Both the position numbers and the translations under genes were made by a program. Of a DNA stretch of 5,618 nt, positions 1 through 4,469 are shown piece after piece (the first letter of the stretch is position 1; the number at the start of each line of letters is the position of its first letter). The notes beneath the pieces are model-generated. The model saw nothing but the letters and a program-made list of their open reading frames with translations, searched no databases and had not been told where the DNA came from. The DNA is from Rhodobacter sp. (lineage in GTDB: Bacteria; Pseudomonadota; Alphaproteobacteria; Rhodobacterales; Rhodobacteraceae), in the NCBI GenBank assembly GCA_013824045.1, contig PNND01000203.1:1-5618 (forward strand). The letters run 5' to 3'.

Positions 1-381
1 TTGGGGCCTGCGATGATTGCGCAACGCTGGGGGAAGGTGATCAACATCTCGTCGCAAACCGGGGTGATCGCGCTGGATGACCATGCCGCCTATGCGACGT
101 CGAAGGGGGCGTTGAACTCGCTGACGAAATCGCTGTGTGCGGAATGGGCGCGGCACAATGTGCAGGTGAATGCGATCTGCCCGACGGTGATCCTGACGCC
201 GATGGGCAAGGCGGTGTGGGGGCCGGAGGAAAAGGGCGGGCCGATGCGCGCGGCCACCCCGGCGCGGCGCTTTGGCGAGACGGTGGAGGTGGCGGATATG
301 GCGCTCTATCTCGCCTCGCCCGCCTCGGCCCTTGTGAATGGGGCGATCATGATGATCGAGGGGGGTTATTCCAGTGTCTGA
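1..381 (+). CDS. Short-chain dehydrogenase/reductase, C-terminal part (5' end outside window)
   Basis: Cytoplasmic NAD(P)-dependent oxidoreductase of the classical SDR fold. The window starts inside the gene: the first in-window codon, TTG, is probably an internal Leu. The N-terminal cofactor-binding TGxxxGxG part is missing. Visible are the NISS strand with the likely catalytic Ser at residue 18, the active-site YATSK (Tyr31, Lys35) exactly 13 residues later, the VNAICPT segment after the active site, and the usual C-terminal IEGGY ending. About 126 residues remain of the usual 250. The CPTVILTPMG stretch recalls polyol or sugar-acid dehydrogenases (threitol or gluconate 5-dehydrogenase type), but the substrate cannot be decided. 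The last 8 bp overlap the start of the HAD gene, so the two are probably cotranscribed and translationally coupled. Family assignment is firm; specificity is inference. Confidence 0.93.
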   Translation: MGPAMIAQRWGKVINISSQTGVIALDDHAAYATSKGALNSLTKSLCAEWARHNVQVNAICPTVILTPMGKAVWGPEEKGGPMRAATPARRFGETVEVADMALYLASPASALVNGAIMMIEGGYSSV

Positions 382-1279
382 CGATCTGCGGGACGCGGAG
401 GCCGCGTTCCTGCGTTATGAGGCGGTGCGGGCAAGGCTGCCTGTGGCGCGGTTCCCAGTGGCCCCGGTCTTTGCGCGCGACCTGTCGGAGGTGGCGGATC
501 GCTGGGATGGGTTCGTGCTGGATGCCTTTGGCGTGCTGAACGTGGGCGAGACGCCGATTGCGGGCGCGGTGGCGCGGATGGCGGAGTTGCGGGCGCGGGG
601 CAAGAAACTGTGCGTGCTGACCAATGCGGCGAGTTACACGCGCGCCGAGGCCTTGGTGAAGTATCGGCGGCTGGGCTTCGATTTCGCGGAAGATGAGGTG
701 GTATCCAGCCGGGATGTGGCGGTGAGCCGGATCGGGACGCTGATGCCGGGCGCGCATTGGGCGGCGATTGCGGCAGAGGGGGACGGGTTTTCCGATATTC
801 CGGGGCGCGTGGGGGATGCGGTGGCGGACCCGGGGCTGTTTGATGTGGCGGATGGGGTGCTGTTCCTGTCCTCCGTCCGCTGGACGGCGGCGTTGCAAGC
901 GCGGCTGATGGCGGCGCTGGCGCGGCGGCCCATCCCGATTGTGGTGGCCAACCCCGATCTGGTGGCCCCGCGCGAGGATGGGTTGTCGCTGGAGCCGGGG
1001 CTGTTTGCCCATGCGGTGCTGGATGCCATCGGCGGTGTGGCGCATTGGTATGGCAAGCCCTTTGCCGACGGGTTCCATGATGTTTGCGCGCAGATGGGCC
1101 TGCCGCCCGAGCGGTTGGCGATGGTGGGCGACACGCTGCACACCGATGTGCTGGGCGGGCGCGCGGCTGGGATGGGGGCGGTGCTGGTGGCCGATCACGG
1201 CCTGTTCGCGGGGCGCGACGTGCGGGGCTATATCGCGCGGTCAGGGATAGTGCCGGATGCGGTGGTGGCGACGACCTAG
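374..1279 (+). CDS. HAD superfamily class IIA hydrolase (TIGR01459-like)
   Basis: A 301-residue cytoplasmic protein of the HAD class IIA type (the NagD / p-nitrophenylphosphatase branch). Motif I is VLDAFGVLNVG with nucleophile Asp50. Motif II is VLTNA (Thr83). Motif III is YGKP (Lys228). Motif IV is VGDTLHTD (Asp253, Asp258). The cap domain lies between motifs II and III, as in class IIA. In motif I the second Asp, the usual general acid of HAD phosphatases, is Phe52; as I recall, related alphaproteobacterial proteins carry an aromatic residue here, so this may be a family trait rather than damage. The GTG start at 374 has GAGGGGGG (359-366) at good spacing and overlaps the SDR stop, which supports that start. 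The substrate is unknown; with the SDR neighbour, a sugar or polyol phosphate is a reasonable guess. Its TAG stop overlaps the stop of the convergent small membrane-protein gene. Confidence 0.9.
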   Translation: MSDDLRDAEAAFLRYEAVRARLPVARFPVAPVFARDLSEVADRWDGFVLDAFGVLNVGETPIAGAVARMAELRARGKKLCVLTNAASYTRAEALVKYRRLGFDFAEDEVVSSRDVAVSRIGTLMPGAHWAAIAAEGDGFSDIPGRVGDAVADPGLFDVADGVLFLSSVRWTAALQARLMAALARRPIPIVVANPDLVAPREDGLSLEPGLFAHAVLDAIGGVAHWYGKPFADGFHDVCAQMGLPPERLAMVGDTLHTDVLGGRAAGMGAVLVADHGLFAGRDVRGYIARSGIVPDAVVATT

Positions 1280-1401
1280 CGGCCTTGTGACAGCAGATAG
1301 AGGATAGCCAGCGCGCTGCCGCCCGTGATGGCGGAGGAACCGAGCCAGAAGGCCAAGCCCACGAGTTTGGGCAAGAGCCGGAGCGCCATGAAGGCGGTGA
1401 T
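1124..1401. repeat. Direct repeat, left copy: HAD 3' end plus 3' part of membrane microprotein gene
   Basis: This stretch is repeated in the same orientation at 2533-2794. It covers the HAD motif IV region to the stop codon and then most of the convergent microprotein gene. The left copy carries the intact HAD end. Relative to it the right copy has a 1-bp insertion near 2540 and a 17-bp deletion near 2570, plus scattered substitutions. The two copies bracket about 1.1 kb holding the 224-aa and 44-aa genes and an IS3 fragment. Confidence 0.93.
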
Positions 1402-1425
1402 GCGCTCACCGATGGAGAGGATCAT
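1276..1425 (-). CDS. Small hydrophobic membrane protein, copy 1 (49 aa)
   Basis: Unrecognised 49-residue protein, probably in the inner membrane. It begins MILSIGERITAFMALR and ends in a hydrophobic, small-residue-rich segment (GSSAITGGSALA) followed by ILYLLSQGR. Residues 11-49 are identical to residues 14-52 of the copy at 2669-2827, while the first ten residues differ and are one codon shorter. Within the shared 39 codons all nine nucleotide differences are synonymous, so the frame is very probably a real gene. The stop TAG lies in the CTAG shared with the HAD stop, giving tail-to-tail overlap. The start is uncertain: the only purine-rich stretch (AGGGA) is about one base from the ATG, and a 24-nt palindrome lies directly upstream, so the 5' end may have been replaced at the recombination junction. 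No function can be assigned. Confidence 0.7.
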   Translation of the reverse strand: MILSIGERITAFMALRLLPKLVGLAFWLGSSAITGGSALAILYLLSQGR

Positions 1426-1429
1426 TTCC

Positions 1430-1453
1430 CTATGGAAAGCCGGCTTTCCGTAG
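1430..1453. other. 24-nt near-perfect palindrome at the left insertion junction
   Basis: The core GGAAAGCCGGCTTTCC (1434-1449) is a perfect 16-bp palindrome. It extends to 12-nt arms with one T/G mismatch that would be a G-U pair in RNA. It lies 4 bp upstream of the putative ATG of membrane microprotein copy 1 and just where homology between the two repeat copies has ended. No T-run follows on either strand, so it does not look like an intrinsic terminator. It could be a protein-binding site, a hairpin covering the weak ribosome site of copy 1, or a recombination scar. The symmetry is seen; the role is inference. Confidence 0.5.
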
Positions 1454-1501
1454 CCATCGGTTCAAGTAGCGACAGGCTCGATTTGTTCATACCAGAAGAA
1501 A

Positions 1502-1636
1502 TCAAGTCATCATGGAGGGATTGAATATCTGTACTTCAATCTCGTTACTCGTTGCACCATCGACAAGCTGGAGATGCCCCCAGTTTCCGGTCCCATCTGT
1601 GGCCTGAATAAAGTTCGCCCCGAGCTTCACAACCAT
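1502..1636 (-). CDS. Small ORF (44 aa) translationally coupled to the exported 224-aa protein
   Basis: An unrecognised 44-residue reading frame, MVVKLGANFIQATDGTG at the start and EVQIFNPSMMT at the end. It is not hydrophobic enough for a membrane segment and has no signal peptide, so it is probably cytoplasmic if made. Support comes from the ribosome binding site: AGGAG overlaps the TAG stop of the upstream gene and lies 9 nt from this ATG, an arrangement typical of translational coupling. The alternation of polar and hydrophobic residues (GHLQLVDG, NEIEVQIF) suggests beta strands. It could be a small partner of the exported protein, or the N-terminal remnant of a longer gene cut near the junction. 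There is no homology I can name. Confidence 0.5.
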   Translation of the reverse strand: MVVKLGANFIQATDGTGNWGHLQLVDGATSNEIEVQIFNPSMMT

Positions 1637-1645
1637 AACATCACA

Positions 1646-1650
1646 CTCCT
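1646..1650 (-). promoter_or_regulatory. Ribosome binding site overlapping the upstream stop codon
   Basis: On the - strand the sequence reads AAATAGGAGTGTGATGTTATG. The TAG is the stop of the 224-aa gene, and its AG begins the Shine-Dalgarno AGGAG for the 44-aa ORF, whose ATG starts at 1636. This placement fixes the start of the small ORF and suggests that ribosomes ending the first gene restart on the second. Confidence 0.6.
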
Positions 1651-2323
1651 ATTTCGAAATAGGCCCAAATCCCACATTAGTAACCTGCGCGTTATCGCCG
1701 ATATAGACAGTCACAGAATAGGAATGTGCGATGGACAGCAGGTCCCATATCGGCCGCAGTAGTAGGTCCGCCATTACCTCTGCCGAGTACTGTTCCGGAG
1801 TCCACGAGGCACTGAGAATCCGCCGCATGTCAGAACCACGGCTTGGGTAGTCGTCGAAACCCGGTGTGCGAAAACCCTGTCGCAACACCCAGGCCTCGAT
1901 CAGTTCCGGCTCGCGCAGGCTCTGGAACACCCGGAACAGACAGACTTCTATCGCTGTCGTATAGCGGATGCCGTTCCAGTCGAAAGCGAGAAGATCGGGC
2001 GCTGCGGTGCCGCGCTGCTCTTCCTCGAGACAGGGGTCCACGTCGGGATAGGTCCGGATCGCGCGACGGAAGTCGCTCCAGCGGGGGCGGGCCTCATCCA
2101 TGACGCGGCCGATGAACAGGAAGGGATGGCTGTCCTGCGTGGCAAGCCGGTCGCGGGGGACGCGGAACGCGTCGAGCGGCACCGGGCGATCGGCGAGCGT
2201 CAGGTACAGCGGGCGCTGGAAGTCCTGCGCGAGAGCTCCTCCCGCAAGCGCCATCACAACGATCACACCAAGAGCAAGCGATTTCACATTTATACCCAGA
2301 AACCTTGCAAAATTCATATACAT
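1649..2323 (-). CDS. Exported protein of unknown function (224 aa)
   Basis: I do not recognise this protein. It has a Sec-type signal peptide: a basic residue (Lys14), a hydrophobic core (about 15-29) and a likely cleavage site ALA|QD after residue 32. The mature part is about 192 residues with only two cysteines (Cys98 and Cys128), which could form one disulfide in the periplasm. It is rich in Asp, Arg and aromatic residues, has no further membrane segment and no lipobox. The ATG at 2323 lacks a clear Shine-Dalgarno; a GTG at residue 13 (codon 2285-2287) would give a neater signal peptide, so the start is open. Upstream lies the IS3 fragment in opposite orientation; downstream a 44-aa ORF is coupled to its stop. 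The gene sits between the two direct repeats, hence is probably acquired. Function is unknown. Confidence 0.8.
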   Translation of the reverse strand: MYMNFARFLGINVKSLALGVIVVMALAGGALAQDFQRPLYLTLADRPVPLDAFRVPRDRLATQDSHPFLFIGRVMDEARPRWSDFRRAIRTYPDVDPCLEEEQRGTAAPDLLAFDWNGIRYTTAIEVCLFRVFQSLREPELIEAWVLRQGFRTPGFDDYPSRGSDMRRILSASWTPEQYSAEVMADLLLRPIWDLLSIAHSYSVTVYIGDNAQVTNVGFGPISK

Positions 2324-2423
2324 ATCAGAGGGATGATCTGGCCACTTTGGCGCTCAATTGTTAGGCGCGCATTTGCAGTCGTGCAAGTGCAGAGTCTGCC
2401 TGATCTTTTTGAGAGCAGACGAC

Positions 2424-2532
2424 ATGGGAACAAGCCGGTTCCCCGAGGCGCAGATTGTCGGGATGATGAAGGAGCAGGAGGCTGGTCTGCCGACCTCAGC
2501 GCCTTGCCGGGCGCGTGGATGGGTGGGCAATA
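2424..2532 (+). mobile_element. Truncated IS3-family orfA (transposase helix-turn-helix N-terminus)
   Basis: From the ATG at 2424 the frame reads MGTSRFPEAQIVGMMKEQEA, then GLPTSAPCRARG. This matches the start of IS3-family OrfA proteins (pattern K/S-R-F-x-EAQI...L/M-x-E-x-G followed by a CR-x-HG turn), the first part of a helix-turn-helix DNA-binding domain. Similarity stops at about residue 33 where HAD-derived sequence begins. The rest of orfA, all of orfB and recognisable terminal inverted repeats are absent, so it cannot transpose. The frame runs on without a stop into the HAD remnant and ends at 2672. Family is from memory of motif shape; the truncation is seen. Confidence 0.75.
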
Positions 2533-2672
2533 GTGGGCGGATACGCTGCAGATTGATGTGCTGGGCGGGCGCGGTGCTGGTGGCCGATCACGGCCTGTTC
2601 GCGGGGCGCGACGTGCGGGGCTGTATTGCGCGGTCAGGGATCGTGCCGGATGCTGTGGTGGCGACGACCTAG
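2533..2672 (+). pseudogene. Decayed duplicate of the HAD hydrolase 3' end
   Basis: Corresponds to residues from about Val251 (motif IV) to the stop of the HAD gene at 374-1279. A 1-bp insertion near 2540 and a 17-bp deletion near 2570 break the frame across motif IV. The tail from VLVADHGLFAGRDV onward is nearly identical, with one amino-acid change (Tyr to Cys) and three silent changes to the shared TAG stop. There is no nucleophile or cap domain, so no enzyme can be made. The fragment is fused in frame to the truncated IS3 orfA upstream, giving a chimeric frame of about 82 codons that is most likely accidental. Confidence 0.92.
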
Positions 2673-2794
2673 CGGCCCTGTGACAGCAGGTAGAGGATGG
2701 CCAGCGCGCTGCCGCCCGTGATGGCGGAGGAGCCGAGCCAAAAGGCCAGCCCGACGAGTTTCGGCAAGAGCCGGAGCGCCATGAAGGCGGCGAT
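2533..2794. repeat. Direct repeat, right copy
   Basis: Partner of 1124-1401, same orientation, 16 bp shorter because of one 17-bp deletion and one 1-bp insertion. The left boundary abuts the IS3 fragment. The right boundary falls inside the membrane microprotein gene, after which the two copies no longer align clearly. Confidence 0.93.
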
Positions 2795-2827
2795 AAGAAG
2801 CGTTCCGATGCTGAAGAAGATGGCCAT
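2669..2827 (-). CDS. Small hydrophobic membrane protein, copy 2 (52 aa)
   Basis: Unrecognised 52-residue protein starting MAIFFSIGTLLIAAFMALRL. Two hydrophobic stretches (about 2-20 and 24-48) separated by Pro-Lys suggest a short hairpin in the inner membrane; the second contains GSSAITGGSA, small residues suited to helix packing. Residues 14-52 are identical to copy 1 although the DNA differs at nine third-position or silent first-position sites. The frame can be extended upstream to a longer N-terminus, but similarity to copy 1 (the SIG motif) and the loss of hydrophobic character favour the ATG at 2827. No good Shine-Dalgarno precedes it; a GTG five codons upstream is an alternative. Its stop overlaps that of the HAD remnant, mirroring copy 1. 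No function can be assigned. Confidence 0.7.
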   Translation of the reverse strand: MAIFFSIGTLLIAAFMALRLLPKLVGLAFWLGSSAITGGSALAILYLLSQGR

Positions 2828-2853
2828 GGCGCGAGTTCGCACGAGCGGTGAGG

Positions 2854-3114
2854 GGCTGTCGAGTATGCGACGCGCGCTTCGCGGAAATCCGCTTCTATCT
2901 GTCTGGTGTCGGCGTTGGGCTGCGTTGCAACTCTGAACCATTCCCGAACATTCGGGTCTGTGGCTTCGCCCTGATCGTCAGGGAAGGCGGTATAGTGGTG
3001 GGCTTCCGCGTAAAAGGTTGCCCAACTCTATGTATTTGCAAGAAAAGCGAGTTCAGCCGCGCGTGTGCGACGGGTGTCGAGGTCAACAAGGATGGTTGAA
3101 ATTGAGTAAGTCAT
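2854..3114 (-). pseudogene. Broken small gene with one in-frame TAG
   Basis: An ATG at 3114 opens a frame reading MTYSISTILVDLDTRRTRAA and 8 further residues, then TAG (3028-3030), then continues with coding-like sequence: SWATFYAEAHHYTAFPDDQG, later NVREWFRV and EADFREARVAY. Both sides have the same frame and a soluble, acidic and aromatic composition unlike the Arg/Pro/Ser-rich shadow frames nearby. The simplest reading is a small gene of roughly 90 codons or more with a nonsense mutation. The true 3' end is unclear because the frame stays open into the antisense of other sequence; 2854 is my estimate of where it stops looking coding. No domain is recognised. It is divergent from the exported-protein gene at 3155. 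Confidence 0.45.
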
Positions 3115-3128
3115 GGTGCAAGCTTGCT

Positions 3129-3148
3129 TATACTTGATGCTATGGTGG
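3129..3148 (+). promoter_or_regulatory. Possible -10 element and ribosome site for the 236-aa gene
   Basis: TATACT (3129-3134) matches five of six bases of the -10 consensus and lies about 20 bp before the TTG start at 3155; GGTGG (3144-3148) sits 6 nt before that start. No convincing -35 box is seen at 16-18 bp spacing. An inverted repeat AAGC-TT-GCTT (3120-3129) abuts the -10. Confidence 0.3.
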
Positions 3149-3154
3149 TAAAAA

Positions 3155-3865
3155 TTGAACTGGGTTTTAAGGATCATTCTGGTTGCTGTCTTCCTGCTTG
3201 GAGCCACGCAAAGCCGCGCTGACGATCTTGCTGTGGATCCTAAGATTTGGTGTCCGCAGGGGGCGGATGCGGACCTGAGTCCGCGTGGTGCGCTGGTTCA
3301 GGTGGGATCCCGTGTGTTTCGCACTTGCAGGAAACCCATTAGCCCCTTAGGTCGACGGGGTATACGTCTTGATATTGAGGAAAACTTCGTCCCTGGTTTG
3401 GTTCACAACAGGGTCCTTCGCACTCTTTCTGTTTCAGACAGAAGCTCCGGGGAAGAGTCGTTGGCCAATATGCTGAGGTTTAAGGAACCCGTTGGAATGC
3501 GGGTATTCGGCGGGGTTTCCTATCGCGAATATGACCATGAGGAAGCGACTGCTGAAACCAAAGATTTATCATCTTTTTTCGTTTATGAGCCCGGTCTGAA
3601 TTCAGGAAACCTGCACTACCCGCCGCATGCGATTGATTGCGGGGACAAGAGTATTCGCGAAAGCGGAACTCATACCTGCTTCCTTTTCGTGTTCTATTGG
3701 GAAGTATGGGCGAGCGTCATGTTGATTGGCGATGGGCGAAACTTTCTGCCGCTTCCCCGTGACGATTTTCCGGAAATGATCCTTGATATGGAACGGGCGC
3801 TTATGGCTTCGGACGTTACGGATCGAGCTCCCAAGCTTCGCGAAACAATTCCTTTTTTTGATTGA
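3155..3865 (+). CDS. Exported protein of unknown function (236 aa)
   Basis: I do not recognise this protein. The start is TTG, because a stop codon (3149-3151) lies just upstream in frame and no other start gives the signal peptide; GGTGG lies 6 nt before it. The signal peptide has Arg6, a hydrophobic core at about 7-16 and likely cleavage SRA|DD after residue 22. The mature part has four cysteines (33, 58, 162, 175), enough for two disulfides, fitting a periplasmic protein. An aromatic hydrophobic stretch near 176-191 (CFLFVFYWEVWASVML) could be a buried core strand or a weak membrane segment. There is no lipobox. Codons such as TTA, TCA, TCT, TTT and AAA are far more common than in the flanking core genes, a sign of foreign origin. 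It stands alone between a broken gene and an IS110 remnant. Confidence 0.82.
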   Translation: MNWVLRIILVAVFLLGATQSRADDLAVDPKIWCPQGADADLSPRGALVQVGSRVFRTCRKPISPLGRRGIRLDIEENFVPGLVHNRVLRTLSVSDRSSGEESLANMLRFKEPVGMRVFGGVSYREYDHEEATAETKDLSSFFVYEPGLNSGNLHYPPHAIDCGDKSIRESGTHTCFLFVFYWEVWASVMLIGDGRNFLPLPRDDFPEMILDMERALMASDVTDRAPKLRETIPFFD

Positions 3866-3886
3866 TGGGTATGGAGACTGCATCTC

Positions 3887-4140
3887 TCAAGCCGTGGCGC
3901 CGGACCATTTCTGACGGCTCTTGCACGCGGCGATGGCGCTGATGATCACCTTGTGTGGTTCGCCGACCTTTTGGGGTGATCTGCGAAGATTTTGATGCTT
4001 ACGCCGTGATGTGGCGCGACCAGTGTCGCCTGGGACGTAAGGTGCTGCAGAGCACGTCGGCATCCGGCGATTGCCCGTTTCTTGCGAAGTGTCATGCAGT
4101 CGGATGCGGCCGGGGCCAATCAATCGCCGCTTGGATCGCG
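3887..4140 (-). mobile_element. Degenerate IS110-family transposase, C-terminal remnant
   Basis: Read on the - strand, codons 4119 to 4063 give LAPAASDCMTLRKKRAIAG, a close match to the GLAP-x-x-RDSG-x-x-RGKR-x-IAGGR region of IS110-family transposases. The same frame continues as RRALQHLTSQATLVAPHH and GVSIKIFADH (to 3976), like the family's RRALRH...QAALVA-x-HN...FADRL. A frameshift follows; the next frame gives VGEPHKVIISAIA and ACKSRQKW before TGA at 3887, like GKPHKV-x-ITAIARKL...NALCKSRQKW with about ten residues deleted. A TGA (4120-4122) precedes the first block. The N-terminal RuvC-like DEDD catalytic part is missing, so it is dead. The neighbouring stretch 4141-4297 shows nothing I can identify. 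Confidence 0.8.
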
Positions 4141-4297
4141 GCGGAGGACAGTCTCTTGCGTGTCGACTTATGCTCTTGGGGGAAGCATGGCCGCTGGCGT
4201 TCGCTGGACGCGCTAGGTAGCCGGCACTCTCGTCCGGCCCGAACGGAAGGCAGCCGTCTGGAAACCTCCACAACTTAGCAAAGTCTATGGATTTCAG

Positions 4298-4373
4298 TGG
4301 TGAGCCGGACAGGATTCGAACCTGTGACCCGCTGATTAAAAGTCAGCTGCTCTACCAACTGAGCTACCGGCCC
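4298..4373 (-). tRNA. tRNA-Lys (anticodon UUU)
   Basis: The - strand folds as a full cloverleaf of 76 nt. The acceptor stem GGGCCGG pairs with CCGGCTC (one G-U). The D stem is GCTC/GAGC with AGTTGGTA loop. The anticodon stem GCTGA/TCAGC has loop CTTTTAA with anticodon TTT (4338-4340 on the + strand as AAA). The T arm is ACAGG TTCGAAT CCTGT. Discriminator is A and CCA is encoded. It decodes AAA and AAG. Its 3' end faces the accessory region, the usual side for integration at tRNA genes. Confidence 0.98.
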
Positions 4374-4384
4374 CACGTGGGCGG

Positions 4385-4413
4385 TGATTAGTGGCGGCGC
4401 GCGGGGGGGTCAA
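4385..4413 (-). promoter_or_regulatory. Likely tRNA-Lys promoter
   Basis: On the - strand TTGACC (4408-4413, five of six matches to the -35 consensus) is followed after 17 nt by TAATCA (4385-4390), a weak -10; a 4-of-6 alternative ACTAAT lies two bases earlier. Transcription would begin a few bases before the tRNA 5' end at 4373. The -35 is good, the -10 poor. Confidence 0.5.
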
Positions 4414-4469
4414 GGGCAAAAACCGCGCAGGTCTGGATAAATCCCCGCCCCGGGCGTATATGGGCGGGC

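Noticed and set aside
347..1409. Long antisense frames across the HAD gene
   Set aside because: They are Arg/Pro/His-rich, lack domains and mirror a well-supported gene; high-GC DNA commonly leaves such open shadow frames.
1430..1453. Palindrome as an intrinsic terminator
   Set aside because: No run of T follows on either strand.
2126..2533. 135-codon + strand frame overlapping the 224-aa gene start and the IS3 fragment
   Set aside because: It crosses unrelated sequence blocks and its composition is that of the antisense of the signal-peptide gene.
3028..3030. TAG recoding (readthrough or pyrrolysine) in the interrupted - strand frame
   Set aside because: Nothing in the window supports recoding, and the gene lies in decaying sequence; a nonsense mutation is the simpler reading.
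3955..4278. 107-codon + strand frame over the IS110 remnant
   Set aside because: The opposite strand carries clear IS110 blocks; the + frame has no motif or ribosome site and is a shadow.
4298..4330. tRNA-Lys 3' end as an attachment site
   Set aside because: I looked for a second copy of the tRNA 3' sequence elsewhere in the window and saw none, and no integrase gene is present, so an att site is not supported.
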